DNA of 64,000 nucleotides, from positions 1-64,000 of the forward strand of contig NZ_LZTB01000005.1 of NCBI RefSeq assembly GCF_001665685.1, given 5' to 3'. The stretch is from Mycobacterium sp. 852013-50091_SCH5140682. Lineage in GTDB: Bacteria > Actinomycetota > Actinomycetes > Mycobacteriales > Mycobacteriaceae. Below the pieces are notes generated by a model. It ran no database searches, was not told the DNA's origin, and saw only the letters and a program-made list of their open reading frames with translations. Position 1 is the stretch's first letter. Each line of letters starts with the position of its first letter. The position numbers and the translations under genes were made by a program. This document shows positions 27,917-37,599 of the stretch, piece by piece.

Positions 27917-28539
27917 CGCGCCACCCAGTCGTCATAGTTCACGATCTCGCCGCCGATCGTGGTGGTGTCACCGTGTCCGGTGTAGACCACGGTCTCGCCG
28001 GGCAGGGCGCCGAGTCGTGTGCTGATGGATTCGAGGATGGTGGGAAAGTCCGAGTAGGAGCGTCCGGTGGCACCGGGGCCGCCCTGGAACAGGGTGTCGC
28101 CGGAGATGACAGCGCCCAGGTCGGGTGCAGACCAGCAGACCGAGCCGGGCGAGTGTCCGGGGGTGTGCAGGGCATGCAGCTCGATGCCGCCGACGCGCAG
28201 CACCTGTTTGTCGTCCACAGGCCGGAACTCGTTGTCGGGGTGGATTTCTCGCCACAGCATCTCGTCGGCGGGGTGCAGCAGCACCGGCGCGTCGAGGGCC
28301 TTGGAGAGTTCGGGTGCGACGGTGATGTGGTCGTTGTGCCCGTGGGTGCACACGACCGCGACCACGTTGCGTCCGTTGACGGCGTCGATGATGGGGGCGG
28401 CGGTGTGGGCGGCATCGAAGACGACCACGTCGGTGTCGTCGCCGATGAGCCAGATGTTGTTGTCGACGTCCCAGGTGCCGCCGTCGAGGGAGAAGGTGCC
28501 GGAGGTGACGACTCGCTGGATCGCGCTCATGGCGCTCAT
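27907..28539 (-). CDS. MBL-fold metallohydrolase partner of MscR (Rv2260-like)
   Basis: 210 residues from ATG 28539, overlapping the mscR stop codon (ATGA). Metal-binding motif THGHNDH (His66, His68, Asp70, His71), HTPGHSPGS and GDTLF are all intact, the glyoxalase II-like set. In M. tuberculosis the homologue Rv2260 follows the mycothiol-dependent dehydrogenase Rv2259; the pairing suggests it hydrolyses S-formylmycothiol, completing formaldehyde detoxification. That reaction is inferred. The stop codon lies inside a 36-bp repeat. Confidence 0.9.
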   Translation of the reverse strand: MSAMSAIQRVVTSGTFSLDGGTWDVDNNIWLIGDDTDVVVFDAAHTAAPIIDAVNGRNVVAVVCTHGHNDHITVAPELSKALDAPVLLHPADEMLWREIHPDNEFRPVDDKQVLRVGGIELHALHTPGHSPGSVCWSAPDLGAVISGDTLFQGGPGATGRSYSDFPTILESISTRLGALPGETVVYTGHGDTTTIGGEIVNYDDWVARGH

Positions 28540-29621
28540 ACTACGACCACCGATCGCAGCACCTGACCGCCGTGCATCTTTCCGAAGGACTCTTCGACGC
28601 CGTCGAGGCCGATGCGTTCGCTGACAAACTTCTGCAGGGGCAGGCGGCCCTGCAGATAGAGGGATATGAGGGTGGGGAAGTCGCGTTCGGGTAGGCAATC
28701 GCCGTACCACGAGGACTTCAACGATCCGCCGTGGGAAAAGAAGTCGATCAGCGGCATATCGAGCCTCATGTCCGGGGTCGGGACACCAACCAGCACGACT
28801 GTGCCCGCGAGATCACGGGCATAGAAGGCCTGCTTCCAGGTCTCGGGGCGGCCGACCGCGTCGATCACGACGTCGACGCCGAAGCCGTCGGTGAGGTCCT
28901 GGATGGTTTTGACAGGGTCGAGTTCTCTGGCGTTGATGGTGTGGGTGGCACCGAAGTCGCGGGCCCAGTCGAGCTTCGTGTTGTCGGTGTCGACGGCGAT
29001 GATGGTCTTGGCGCCGACGAGGTTGGCGCCGGCGATCGCGGCATCGCCCACGCCGCCGCAGCCGATGACTGCGACGGTGTCGTTGCGCGTGACCGCCCCG
29101 GTGTTGATGGCGGCGCCGATGCCAGCCATGACACCGCAGCCGAGTAGGCCTGCCACCGCAGGGTCAGCGGCGGGGTCCACTTTGGTGCATTGACCCTCGG
29201 CCACGAGAGTTTTGTCGCAGAAGGCACCGATACCGAGAGCCGGCGTGAGTTCGGTGCCGTCGGTGAGGGTCATCTTTTGCTTCGCATTGTGGGTTTCGAA
29301 ACACAGCTGCGGGCGGCCGCGCTTGCAGGCGCGGCATTCCCCGCACACTGCGCGCCAGTTGAGTATGACGAAGTCGCCGGGGACGACGTGGGTGACGCCC
29401 TCACCCACGGACTCGACGAGGCCTGCGGCTTCGTGTCCGAGCAGAAAAGGGAATTCGTCGTTGATGCCGCCTTCCCGGTAGGTCAGGTCGGTGTGACAGA
29501 CCCCACAGGCCTGGATGGTCACCACGACCTCGCCAGGGCCGGGATCCGGTATGACGATGTCGACCAACTCGACGGGGGCTTTGGCGCTACGGGCGATGAC
29601 GCCACGGACAATCTGGCTCAT
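28536..29621 (-). CDS. mscR: S-(hydroxymethyl)mycothiol dehydrogenase / S-nitrosomycothiol reductase
   Basis: 361 residues from ATG 29621 ([10 protein letters not shown]), aligning with the start of M. tuberculosis Rv2259 (AdhE2/MscR). It is a zinc-dependent class III-type alcohol dehydrogenase using mycothiol as thiol cofactor: it oxidises the formaldehyde adduct and reduces S-nitrosomycothiol. Catalytic zinc ligands lie in ACGVCHTDL and GHE; the structural zinc cysteines in [15 protein letters not shown]; the NAD motif is GCGGVGDA. First gene of a two-gene operon with the MBL hydrolase. Longer in-frame starts add residues not in the homologue. Confidence 0.93.
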   Translation of the reverse strand: MSQIVRGVIARSAKAPVELVDIVIPDPGPGEVVVTIQACGVCHTDLTYREGGINDEFPFLLGHEAAGLVESVGEGVTHVVPGDFVILNWRAVCGECRACKRGRPQLCFETHNAKQKMTLTDGTELTPALGIGAFCDKTLVAEGQCTKVDPAADPAVAGLLGCGVMAGIGAAINTGAVTRNDTVAVIGCGGVGDAAIAGANLVGAKTIIAVDTDNTKLDWARDFGATHTINARELDPVKTIQDLTDGFGVDVVIDAVGRPETWKQAFYARDLAGTVVLVGVPTPDMRLDMPLIDFFSHGGSLKSSWYGDCLPERDFPTLISLYLQGRLPLQKFVSERIGLDGVEESFGKMHGGQVLRSVVVV

Positions 29622-29661
29622 GCCCATAAGGTAGTACTTAGGAAACCGAACCGTCGGCCTC

Positions 29662-30567
29662 ATGCCCACCTTCGCGTTACCGTTGGTTGTGGTCGACGAT
29701 CGAACCGAACTTCTCGTCGTCGCGCGGTCGGCGTACCGGCGAAACGACTGGCGAACCAGTTACGAATCCTTCAGTCGAGTCGAAGGTGTGCAGGCGCTCG
29801 ATACGGACGATCTCGCGCATTTCGCTGCGGTGGCCTGGCGGCAGGGCCACGGCGGAGAAGCCTTGCGTATCAATGAACGTGTCCACAGTCGCCTACTGCG
29901 CACGGACCCTGTTCAGGCCGCCATGAAGGCGACCGAGCTCGGCCTGGCCTGGCTGGCCCGCGGCCATATCGCGTTGGCAAGGAATTGGGCTCAGCGGGCC
30001 GAGGTGCTGCTGCGCGGTGTTTCCGAGGTCGGGGCTCACGGTTATGTGATGTATCTCACCGGCGTGATGGCGGCCGATGCCGGGGAATTGACTGAGCTGG
30101 CCGATGCGGCGCGGGCGCTGACGGGTATCGCCGGGCGCATCGACGATGTGGCCGTGAAGACGCTGGCGCGGGTGCTCGAGGGGCTGAGCGCGGTTGCGGC
30201 CGGTGATGTCTCCGGGGTCGCGACGCTCGACGATGTCCTGCTGCCGACGCTCGACGAGCGCGTGCCGATGGAGTGGGCCGGTGATGTCTACCGGCGGGCG
30301 TTGAACCTGGCGCAGCGTCGTTCCGACCGCGAGCGGCTACAGTCCTGGACTCGGTCGATGGATCAGTGGTGCGAAACCACGCAGGCCTCGCCATCGGCCT
30401 ATCGCGCGATCTGCGATGTGTACCGGCTCTCGGTGGAGTCGAGCGCCGACACTGCCGAGTTGATGCGGCGCGGCGTCGACTTGCGTCGCCTGGTCGCCGA
30501 AGTCGATGCCCTCGCAGCCGGTTTGGCGGACGGGTTGCTTGCGCGTGGCATGGGGCGCACGGGCTAG
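29662..30567 (+). CDS. Helical-repeat (TPR-like) protein
   Basis: 301 residues, almost all alpha-helical Ala/Arg/Leu repeats. The N-terminus ([21 protein letters not shown], then [18 protein letters not shown]) strongly resembles the TPR-like N-terminal domain found before the HTH of LuxR-type regulators in mycobacteria, but no C-terminal HTH is present. It may be a stand-alone repeat protein or a regulator that lost its DNA-binding end. The start is uncertain: ATG 29662, or one of the GTG codons near 29689. It is 40 bp from the divergent mscR gene. Confidence 0.7.
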   Translation: MPTFALPLVVVDDRTELLVVARSAYRRNDWRTSYESFSRVEGVQALDTDDLAHFAAVAWRQGHGGEALRINERVHSRLLRTDPVQAAMKATELGLAWLARGHIALARNWAQRAEVLLRGVSEVGAHGYVMYLTGVMAADAGELTELADAARALTGIAGRIDDVAVKTLARVLEGLSAVAAGDVSGVATLDDVLLPTLDERVPMEWAGDVYRRALNLAQRRSDRERLQSWTRSMDQWCETTQASPSAYRAICDVYRLSVESSADTAELMRRGVDLRRLVAEVDALAAGLADGLLARGMGRTG

Positions 30568-30577
30568 TTTGCCTTCC

Positions 30578-31411
30578 ATGAGCGTTGCGGATGTTCTGCA
30601 GGTCGTTGACGACTGGCCGGTGACGGCCGCGGCTGCCGCGGTGGTCGGGCCGGCCGGCGTGCGCGGCAGCTATGGCGATACGGCAAAGCCGTTCGCACTG
30701 GCTTCTGTGACCAAGCCGCTGGCGGCACGGGCTGCGCAGATTGCGATCGAGGAAGGTGTCGTCGAGCTCGACACACCGGCCGGGCCGCCGGGCTCGACGA
30801 TCCGTCATCTGCTCGCGCACACCTCGGGCGTGGCCATGGTGTCGGACGACATTCTGGCCAAGCCGGGTACGCGGCGCATCTACTCCAACACCGGATTCGC
30901 GCTGTTGGCGCAGGCCATCGAGAAAGAGTCGGGGATCGAGTTCGGCCAGTACCTCACCGAGTCGGTGTTCGAACCACTCGGGATGTCGGCGTCGACGCTG
31001 ACCGGGGGAGCTGCGGCTGCCGGATACGGTGGCACGTCGACGGTCGCCGACTTGGCGATGTTCGCGCGTGAGCTGCTGCGGCCGGAGCTGGTCTCCCCGG
31101 CCATGCACGCGGCCGCGACCGAGGTGCAGTTTCCGGGCCTTTCGGGGGTGCTACCGGGCTTCGGCTCCCAGCGGCCCAACGACTGGGGGCTTGGGTTCGA
31201 GATCCGCGACAGCAAATCGCCGCACTGGACCGGTTTGACCAACTCGCCGTCGACGTTCGGTCATTTCGGCCAGTCAGGGACGTTTGTGTGGGTGGATCCC
31301 GACGCCGATGTGGCGTTGGTAGTGCTCACCGACCGCAACTTCGGGGAGTGGACGTACCCGCTGTGGCCGGCCATATCTGATGGTGTCCTGAGAGAAATCG
31401 GGTCAGACTAG
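30578..31411 (+). CDS. Serine hydrolase of the beta-lactamase/PBP family (Rv2257c-like)
   Basis: 277 residues from ATG 30578, 10 bp after the preceding gene. The class C/DD-peptidase-like motifs are present: SVTK (Ser-x-x-Lys nucleophile), YSN (Tyr-x-Asn), and HFGQSG in the KTG position (His instead of Lys, as in many esterase-like members). No signal peptide is seen, so an intracellular esterase or amidase role is more likely than cell-wall work. It matches Rv2257c in position and length. Confidence 0.87.
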   Translation: MSVADVLQVVDDWPVTAAAAAVVGPAGVRGSYGDTAKPFALASVTKPLAARAAQIAIEEGVVELDTPAGPPGSTIRHLLAHTSGVAMVSDDILAKPGTRRIYSNTGFALLAQAIEKESGIEFGQYLTESVFEPLGMSASTLTGGAAAAGYGGTSTVADLAMFARELLRPELVSPAMHAAATEVQFPGLSGVLPGFGSQRPNDWGLGFEIRDSKSPHWTGLTNSPSTFGHFGQSGTFVWVDPDADVALVVLTDRNFGEWTYPLWPAISDGVLREIGSD

Positions 31412-31526
31412 CGCAACATAGGCCACACAAGGCACAATAGACACGCGCGACACACAACTGCATTACTCGATCGGTATCGCTAGGTCGTTGGGGAAGACGT
31501 CCCTCGTGAAGCCGAAGGAGAAGCAG

Positions 31527-32039
31527 ATGCGTGCGTCAAACCAGTTCGCCGACGCGGCGACGGGTGTGGTGTACATCCACGCCTCACCCGCGGCGGTCTG
31601 CCCGCATGTCGAGTGGGCGTTGTCGTCGACCCTGTCGGCGCGGGCGAACCTCAAGTGGACGCCCCAGCCGGCAATGCCGGGGCAGCTGCGTGCCGTCACC
31701 AATTGGGTCGGCCCGGTCGGCACCGGAGCGCAATTGGCCAATGCCCTGCGCTCCTGGTCTGTGCTGCGCTTCGAGGTGACCGAGGACCCCAGCGGCGGTG
31801 TCGATGGCCATCGGTGGTGCCATACCCCGCAACTCGGTCTGTGGAGCGGGGCGATGAGCGCCAACGGCGATGTCATGGTCGGCGAGCAGAGGTTGCGCAC
31901 CCTCATGGCCGGCGGTGCTGACATGCTCGCCGCCGAACTGGACTCCGTGCTCGGCACGGCATGGGACGAATCGCTGGAGCCGTACCGCGACGGCGGTGAG
32001 ACCGGCGAGGTCAGCTGGCTCAACAGGGGAGTCGGCTGA
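31527..32039 (+). CDS. DUF3145 protein (Rv2256c-like)
   Basis: 170 residues from ATG 31527, with AAGGAG 7 nt upstream; a longer reading from 31488 lacks a site. The sequence is the actinobacterial DUF3145 family (MRASNQFADAATGVVYIH start), conserved at this place in mycobacteria as Rv2256c. Function unknown; no membrane or export signal. Monocistronic. Confidence 0.87.
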   Translation: MRASNQFADAATGVVYIHASPAAVCPHVEWALSSTLSARANLKWTPQPAMPGQLRAVTNWVGPVGTGAQLANALRSWSVLRFEVTEDPSGGVDGHRWCHTPQLGLWSGAMSANGDVMVGEQRLRTLMAGGADMLAAELDSVLGTAWDESLEPYRDGGETGEVSWLNRGVG

Positions 32040-32058
32040 GGCCGCGCGCAGGCAATCG

Positions 32059-32577
32059 TCAGCCGCGCTGCCACAGGCAGTAGCCGGTGAGCCTGGCCGT
32101 GAACAGGTGGTCGCCGACCTCCAGGGCCAGGGGGCGGCCCGGGTCGGCGGCATGGACCTCGGGCGACGACGTCTCGCCGGGAGCCAACACATCGACAACT
32201 TCGGCGCGGCATGCTGTTTCGTCGGTCTGCGGAGTTCCGGTCCACGTGCCCGCGTGCACTTCCGGATTCCGCCGGCCCTGACCGTGCAGGATCAGTTCGG
32301 GGCCGGTCGTCAGCCAGCGATCGGATGCGGGATACGGGTCGAGGTACGGCTGCCACGTACCGCCGGTGCACTGCATGAGGTCCTTGGCGGTCCCGGTACC
32401 TGAGGCGGGCTGGGGCAGTTCCGTCAACGCACCGTCGAGATTGTCGCCACAGGCGGAGCCGGCCTGCGGCGGTGTCGCGCCGGGGTCGGCGCGGGCGGAG
32501 GTGCCTGCGCCGACGACAACCACGCCGAGAGCGACAACCAGCGCGCTGACCCGACCGATGTGCGTGGTTGCAACCAT
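32059..32577 (-). CDS. Small secreted protein
   Basis: 172 residues from ATG 32577. Signal peptide: basic start, Val/Ala/Leu core, ARADP cleavage at about 31. The mature part is acidic and Pro/Gly-rich with four cysteines (two possible disulfides). It is in the place of the small exported proteins near Rv2253-Rv2256 in M. tuberculosis but I do not recognise its domain. Transcribed toward the DUF3145 gene, 19 bp away. Confidence 0.75.
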   Translation of the reverse strand: MVATTHIGRVSALVVALGVVVVGAGTSARADPGATPPQAGSACGDNLDGALTELPQPASGTGTAKDLMQCTGGTWQPYLDPYPASDRWLTTGPELILHGQGRRNPEVHAGTWTGTPQTDETACRAEVVDVLAPGETSSPEVHAADPGRPLALEVGDHLFTARLTGYCLWQRG

Positions 32578-32659
32578 GAGGCTCCGTATGAGTCGATCCA
32601 TCAACCCGTCGAAACGTACCGTGCGGGTTCAGCACGCGCGACGAACACGCGAAAGTCCC

Positions 32660-34114
32660 TCAGGCCGTCCGGTAATGCGCAGGATCGGGTTCGGAGAGCA
32701 TGTGGGTGAGCGTGGCGCGGTCGAACGGCCACAGGTCGATGGTGCCGTTGTCGGTGAAGTACCACGAGTTGCAGCCGGTGTTCCACACGGTGGGCCCGAG
32801 CGCGTCTGCCACGGCGGCGTTGAACTCGTCGGTGGCCGACTCGGTGACCTCCACTTCGGTCAGCTCACCCGCGGCGAGCCGGCGTAGCCATTTCACGAGG
32901 TAGCGCGCGGTCAGCTCTGCCGAGTACTGCAGCGGGATGGAGCCGGTCGGCGAGTTCGGACCGAGGACGGTGAACAGGTTGGGAAATCCCGGGATTGCGG
33001 TCATCCGGTAGGCCCGCGGGCCCTTGACCCAGGCATCGTCGAGCGTCATTCCGTCGCGACCGATGATCCGCATGGGCCGCATGTAGTTGTGGGCGTGAAA
33101 TCCGGTGGCCAGCACCGCGACATCGATGTCATGGTGTTCGCCGGAGGCGGTGCGGATACCGGTCGCGGTGAACGCGTCGATGCGGTCGCTGACGAGTCGC
33201 GCGTTGGGCCGGGTGATGGCGCGGTAGTAACTGCCCGACACCACCTGTCGCTTGCACAGCGGTTGGTAATCCGGCGTGAGCTTGGCGCGCAACCGCGGAT
33301 CCCGGATCTGCGCGCGCAGGCACCACCGGGCATACGACTGCACGAGCGTGCGGCGCCAGGACGGCTTGGTGACGATGTCGGCCAGAATGCCCGAGGCCCA
33401 CAGCAACCTTCGATACGCGGCGTCGTGCAGGGCAGGCCAGCGACGCAGCATCCGGGCAAGCGCCTTCGGTTGCCGCAGCCCCATCGGTGCCCACAGGATC
33501 CACTGCGGCGACCTGGCGAAATGAGTGATCGTCGCCGCCTCGGGCTGCAGGGCCGAAACCACCTGCACGCCGGTCGATCCGGTGCCGATGACCGCAATTC
33601 GCCGGGCCGCGGTGACCACCTCGGGATCCCATCGCGCGGTGTGCACGACCGAGCCCCGGAAGGTGTCCAAACCGGCGAAATCGGGCACGAACGGATGGTG
33701 CAGCACCCCGGTGGCGCAGACCACGACATCGGCGGTCAGGGTGGAACCGTCGCCCGTCGTCACCGCCCAGGTGGAATCGGCTGCGTTATAACGCATTTCG
33801 GTGACTTCGGTGTTGAAGCGAAGGTACCGCTGCAGCCCGAAGCGCTCGACGACGTCGCGGTGATACTGCTGGATCTCCGTGCCGCTCGCCCAGATGTGGC
33901 CCCAGTCGGGCTTGGGGGCAAACGAGAACTGATAGATCTGCGACGGGACGTCACAGGTGAGGCCGGGATAGCGATTCCAGTGCCAGACCCCACCGACGTC
34001 GGACCCCTTTTCCAGGATCGTCAGATTGGTGAAACCTGCTTGGGTGAACGTGTACGCCGTGGCGATCCCGGCCATCCCCGCACCTACGATGACGATCCGA
34101 AGCTCGCGGTTCAC
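32660..34114 (-). CDS. Flavin-containing / Baeyer-Villiger-type monooxygenase
   Basis: 484 residues. Two Rossmann motifs, GAGMAG (FAD) and GTGSTG (NADPH), flank the fingerprint FRGSVVHTARWD (F-x-G-x3-H-x3-W-D), which defines class B flavin monooxygenases of the Baeyer-Villiger type. Expected to insert oxygen next to a ketone or oxidise a heteroatom using NADPH and O2. The ATG overlaps the stop of the patatin gene by 4 bp; third gene of an SDR-patatin-monooxygenase operon. An SDR that makes a ketone, an oxygenase that makes an ester and a hydrolase that cleaves it would form a short degradation path. Confidence 0.88.
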   Translation of the reverse strand: MNRELRIVIVGAGMAGIATAYTFTQAGFTNLTILEKGSDVGGVWHWNRYPGLTCDVPSQIYQFSFAPKPDWGHIWASGTEIQQYHRDVVERFGLQRYLRFNTEVTEMRYNAADSTWAVTTGDGSTLTADVVVCATGVLHHPFVPDFAGLDTFRGSVVHTARWDPEVVTAARRIAVIGTGSTGVQVVSALQPEAATITHFARSPQWILWAPMGLRQPKALARMLRRWPALHDAAYRRLLWASGILADIVTKPSWRRTLVQSYARWCLRAQIRDPRLRAKLTPDYQPLCKRQVVSGSYYRAITRPNARLVSDRIDAFTATGIRTASGEHHDIDVAVLATGFHAHNYMRPMRIIGRDGMTLDDAWVKGPRAYRMTAIPGFPNLFTVLGPNSPTGSIPLQYSAELTARYLVKWLRRLAAGELTEVEVTESATDEFNAAVADALGPTVWNTGCNSWYFTDNGTIDLWPFDRATLTHMLSEPDPAHYRTA

Positions 34115-35040
34115 CGGACCTCCTCACTGACGGCCAGCGCCCGTTCGACCGTGGCCGGCGCGGTGCGCAGTGCCGCGTCGAAAGCCGCACGTCGACGGTC
34201 GCGCCGCATGAAGTGTGCGCCGAGCCCGGCGAGGTCGGCATCATCTGGGCGGATGACCACCACCTGTGTGCCGCGTGCTCGTACGGCGGCGACCTCGTGG
34301 TCAAGCCCTTGCGACATCGGCCTGCGCAACAGCAACTCCTCCACGAATCCGCCGAAACCTGGTGCGCGGCAGCCGCGCTCGGAGGACATCGGGGCGATGA
34401 CGTAGATGAGGTCGGCCTCGTCGCGGCCGATCAGGTAGACCGATGCGGTCGACGCGGCACCGCCGTCGACGAAATGGCGGTCGCCGATGGTGACCGGTGG
34501 CATCCAGCCCGGGATGGCCCACGAGGCGCGCAGTGCCTCGCCAGGTTCTGCGCGTGGTGCGCCGGGCGAGCCGAACACGACACGTTCGCCCCGTCGGTAG
34601 TCGAAGGCGACCATGCGTACCCCTGGATGAGCCGGCCAGCCGCAGGTGCCCGTGAAGCCGTCGGCCAGGCGTTGCAGCCAGCTAGCGTCGCCGCGCCCTA
34701 CTGGCGCCACGCCCGTCGCCGCGGCGAGGCCCCGCTGGGTGCGGAGCAGTCGCGGATTGAGCAACCCCGGCAAAGGGATTGGCGGAAAACTGGCGGGGGT
34801 GTCGGCTATGTGGCGGCGCAATCGCTCGTCGGTGCTGGTGCCCCGGTGCATCGCAACGAGGTCGGCCACCGATGCTCCGCCGCCGAGCATCGTGACGAGT
34901 TCGGCGCCCGCCGACGTGCCCTGCAACACCGAGGCGGTGGCGGGATCCCAGCCGGTCTGTTCGACGAGCGCGTGCAGGGCCGCGACGGTCCAGGCCCCAC
35001 CGATCGTGCCGCCGCAGCCGATGACCAGTGCGGTGCTCAT
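34111..35040 (-). CDS. Patatin-like phospholipase
   Basis: 309 residues from ATG 35040 (MSTALVIGCGG), overlapping the SDR stop by 4 bp. Motifs: GCGGTIGG oxyanion loop, GTSAG nucleophile elbow, DGG. All catalytic residues are present. No signal peptide. It differs clearly from the patatin at 6475-7302 and belongs to a different subgroup. Middle gene of a three-gene operon; could hydrolyse the ester produced by the Baeyer-Villiger-type enzyme, or a lipid. Confidence 0.87.
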   Translation of the reverse strand: MSTALVIGCGGTIGGAWTVAALHALVEQTGWDPATASVLQGTSAGAELVTMLGGGASVADLVAMHRGTSTDERLRRHIADTPASFPPIPLPGLLNPRLLRTQRGLAAATGVAPVGRGDASWLQRLADGFTGTCGWPAHPGVRMVAFDYRRGERVVFGSPGAPRAEPGEALRASWAIPGWMPPVTIGDRHFVDGGAASTASVYLIGRDEADLIYVIAPMSSERGCRAPGFGGFVEELLLRRPMSQGLDHEVAAVRARGTQVVVIRPDDADLAGLGAHFMRRDRRRAAFDAALRTAPATVERALAVSEEVR

Positions 35041-35921
35041 CGCACCGCCCTCGAATCGGCGTGGCCGGCATGAGCTTTCGACTGTCGGTCGAGTCGCTGC
35101 AGATAATCCGCGCGTCCGGCCGCATCGATCGCCGTCAGGGCGCGGCGGTCGTCGATCCTGGAACGTACTGCACGTTCGATGAATTCGGGGACCAACGCGT
35201 CGACGAGGGCCCACCCGGGCGCGACCCAGGCCGGCACCGACGTACGGGCGGCCCGCGTGCGGAGCGTGCGCAGGATGGCGCGCGCGACGTCGTCGGGATC
35301 CACCGTCGGCAACCCGCCGCCGAGTTGGACACCGGAGGACAACTCGGTACGTACGGCCGACGGCAGCACCGCCGACACCGTGACTCCGGTGCCTGCGTAC
35401 TCGCGACGCGCGGCCAGCGATGCGCCGAGCGCGGCGAACTTGCTGGCGTTGTAGGTCACCATGCCGGGGATCGGGATCATGCCCGCCATCGATGCCACAT
35501 TGACGATGTGGCCCGCGCCTTGGTCGATCATGGTCGGCACCACCGCCCGCAGTCCGTTGAGCACCCCGCGGACGTTCACGTCGAGAATCAGGTCGGTGGT
35601 CGCTTCAGGTTCGGCTTCGAATGCGCCCAGCGGCATCACGCCCGCGTTGTTGACCAGGACATCGATGCGGCCTTCGGCGTCGAGCACCGCGGCGACAAAC
35701 CGGTCCCACGACGTGCGGTCGGTGACATCGAGGCGGGCGCTGCGACTGTGCCTTATCCCAGCGGCCGTCGCCGCGGCGACGTCGGCATCCACGTCGCCGA
35801 TCCACACGGTGGCGCCGGCAGCGGAGAACACTTCGGCGGTCTTGGCGCCGATGCCGCGGCCGCCGCCGGTGATGACGACCACCGCGCCGGCGGGGGATGG
35901 CTTCTTCCGGGAAAACTGCAC
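35037..35921 (-). CDS. SDR-family oxidoreductase
   Basis: 294 residues. TGGGRGIG, NNAG, a catalytic Ser in NVASMAG and YNASK (Tyr/Lys) are all present. The C-terminal tail beyond 245 is longer than usual. First gene of the operon with a patatin and a flavin monooxygenase; divergent from a TetR gene across a long dyad. Likely oxidises an alcohol to the ketone used by the monooxygenase (inference). Confidence 0.87.
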   Translation of the reverse strand: MQFSRKKPSPAGAVVVITGGGRGIGAKTAEVFSAAGATVWIGDVDADVAAATAAGIRHSRSARLDVTDRTSWDRFVAAVLDAEGRIDVLVNNAGVMPLGAFEAEPEATTDLILDVNVRGVLNGLRAVVPTMIDQGAGHIVNVASMAGMIPIPGMVTYNASKFAALGASLAARREYAGTGVTVSAVLPSAVRTELSSGVQLGGGLPTVDPDDVARAILRTLRTRAARTSVPAWVAPGWALVDALVPEFIERAVRSRIDDRRALTAIDAAGRADYLQRLDRQSKAHAGHADSRAVR

Positions 35922-35966
35922 GTCATGCCTCCAGGCCGGTCATCTCACGAGCATTCAAATACTGAC

Positions 35967-35998
35967 GGTATCCGAATACTCTGAGTAAATTCAATACC
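35967..35998. promoter_or_regulatory. Long imperfect dyad, candidate TetR operator
   Basis: GGTAT-N2-GAAT-ACTC on one side and GAGTA-AATTC-AATACC on the other, about 32 bp around TACTCTGAGTA (35977-35987), in the 106-bp gap between divergent SDR and TetR genes. Position and symmetry fit a TetR operator controlling both. Confidence 0.55.
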
Positions 35999-36027
35999 CG
36001 GAGTTCGCCTCGAACTATCATCAGCGC

Positions 36028-36672
36028 ATGCCGCGGCTGACCAGGGCGCAACGCCAGGAACGGACGCGGGCCCAGTTGTTGCAGGCCGCCAAGCTGCGCT
36101 TCCTGCGCCACGGATACGCCGCCACCAGCCTCGACGACATCGCCGACGCCGCGGGCTTCTCGAAGGGCGCGGTGTACTCCAACTTCGGCAGCAAGCCCAA
36201 CCTGTGCCGTGAGGTGCTGGAGCTCATACACCGCGAAAAGTTCGATGAGATGGCCGAACTCGCGACCTCAGACGATGAGCTGGAGGCTCGCGTAGCCGCG
36301 GTGAGCGCTTGGCTGGAACGGACCGCCGGTGATGTCGGCTGGACCATGCTCGAACTCGAATTCGTGGTGCTGTCGCGCAACAACCCCGAACTCGGGGAGA
36401 TGATCACGGCGCTACGCAACGAGGCGGCGACGATGATCGTCGATGTCCTGCAATCGATGTCGGCCAAACTAGGGTTCACCGAGGAACAACTGGCGGGCAG
36501 CGACGTGGCGGCCAGCCTCGACGACCTCGGCAATCTTCTGCTCAGCGCCGGTATCGGGCTGGGGATTCAGCGCGCGGTCGATCCGTCGGTGCCCACGCGA
36601 CCCATGACCGACGCGTTCGGCCACCTCGCCAAACTGCTGGCCGTGATGGGCTCGTCGCAGGACGCGGACTAG
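36028..36672 (+). CDS. TetR-family transcriptional regulator
   Basis: 214 residues. HTH: TSLDDIADAAGFSKGAVYSNFGSKPNL. The N-terminus PRLTRAQRQERTRAQLLQAA is a typical TetR lead-in. It is divergent from the SDR-patatin-monooxygenase operon and likely represses it, with a 32-bp dyad between them. The stop overlaps the convergent kinase gene by 4 bp. Confidence 0.88.
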   Translation: MPRLTRAQRQERTRAQLLQAAKLRFLRHGYAATSLDDIADAAGFSKGAVYSNFGSKPNLCREVLELIHREKFDEMAELATSDDELEARVAAVSAWLERTAGDVGWTMLELEFVVLSRNNPELGEMITALRNEAATMIVDVLQSMSAKLGFTEEQLAGSDVAASLDDLGNLLLSAGIGLGIQRAVDPSVPTRPMTDAFGHLAKLLAVMGSSQDAD

Positions 36673-37574
36673 GGCACGAGGATCTGCAGTGCCTGCGGTA
36701 CCGCGGACACCGTGACCGGAAGGGCTGCCGCGAAATCCCCGTCGGCATAGGCGTTGATGCCGGGGCAGTCGACGTGCACGGTCGCGGCCCGCTTGGTGGT
36801 GATCTCGGGCAGGTCGACGTGCGTGCCCTTGAACACCGTGGGGAACAAGCGAATCAGCTTGGTACGCGAGGCCGAATGGGCCATGGTGACATCCAGCAGA
36901 CCGTCGGAGTGATCGGCGCCCGGGCAGATCAGCATGCCGCCGCCGTAGCTACGGGTGTTGCCGAAGGCCGCCAGGGTCAGCTCGGTTGTGACCTCCGGCC
37001 CGTCGTCGAAGGCCAGCCGAAACGGCAGCAACCGCAGTTTCGACAACTCGGCAACCATGGCCACGTTGTACCGCATCCGGCCGTGCGGCCAGCGCATGCG
37101 GTTGGTGCGGTCACTGACCAGTGAGTCGAACCCGGCAGCCATCACAGTGCCGAACCAGTTCACCACACCGGAGCGCTCGACGATGCGGCCCAGATCGATG
37201 GTCTCGGTGCGGCCGGCGACGATCACATCGGCGGCAGCCTCGGGATCGCCTGTGGGCAGCTTGAATTCGCGGGCGTGGTCATTCCCGGTGCCGGCCGGGA
37301 CGATGCCGAGCGGCACGCTGCCCTGGGCCAACTCCTGCAGAGCCAGCGAGATCACGCCGTCACCACCGACCACCACGAGCGCGTCGGTGCCGGTGTCGAG
37401 GGCGTCGCGGACCAGACGGCGGGCGTGCTCGGCGTCGGTGCCCACGATGGCGCACACATCCAGGCCTTGCCGTTGAAATCGGGCGACGGCACGTTCGGCG
37501 GCGTGCGGTGCGTTACCGTGCCCGGACAACGGATTGGTCAGCACAGTGACATGGGCCGGCGGGCTCGGTGTCAT
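36669..37574 (-). CDS. Diacylglycerol kinase-family lipid kinase (Rv2252-like)
   Basis: 301 residues, DAGK catalytic family. Motifs: NPLSGHG near the N-terminus, GGDGV (nucleotide loop) and GTGND; the C-terminal half is the beta-sandwich typical of DagK/YegS. Homologue of Rv2252, reported to phosphorylate diacylglycerol and linked to phosphatidylinositol mannoside synthesis. It sits 25 bp after the ADPS-like gene, in the same operon as in M. tuberculosis (Rv2251-Rv2252). Confidence 0.9.
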   Translation of the reverse strand: MTPSPPAHVTVLTNPLSGHGNAPHAAERAVARFQRQGLDVCAIVGTDAEHARRLVRDALDTGTDALVVVGGDGVISLALQELAQGSVPLGIVPAGTGNDHAREFKLPTGDPEAAADVIVAGRTETIDLGRIVERSGVVNWFGTVMAAGFDSLVSDRTNRMRWPHGRMRYNVAMVAELSKLRLLPFRLAFDDGPEVTTELTLAAFGNTRSYGGGMLICPGADHSDGLLDVTMAHSASRTKLIRLFPTVFKGTHVDLPEITTKRAATVHVDCPGINAYADGDFAAALPVTVSAVPQALQILVP

Positions 37575-37599
37575 CTCGCTCCTCGCGTGCGCGGTGTCA

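Noticed and set aside
30056..31108. Minus-strand frame across the helical and serine-hydrolase genes
   Set aside because: Arg/His/Pro-rich composition, no domain, fully antisense to supported genes.
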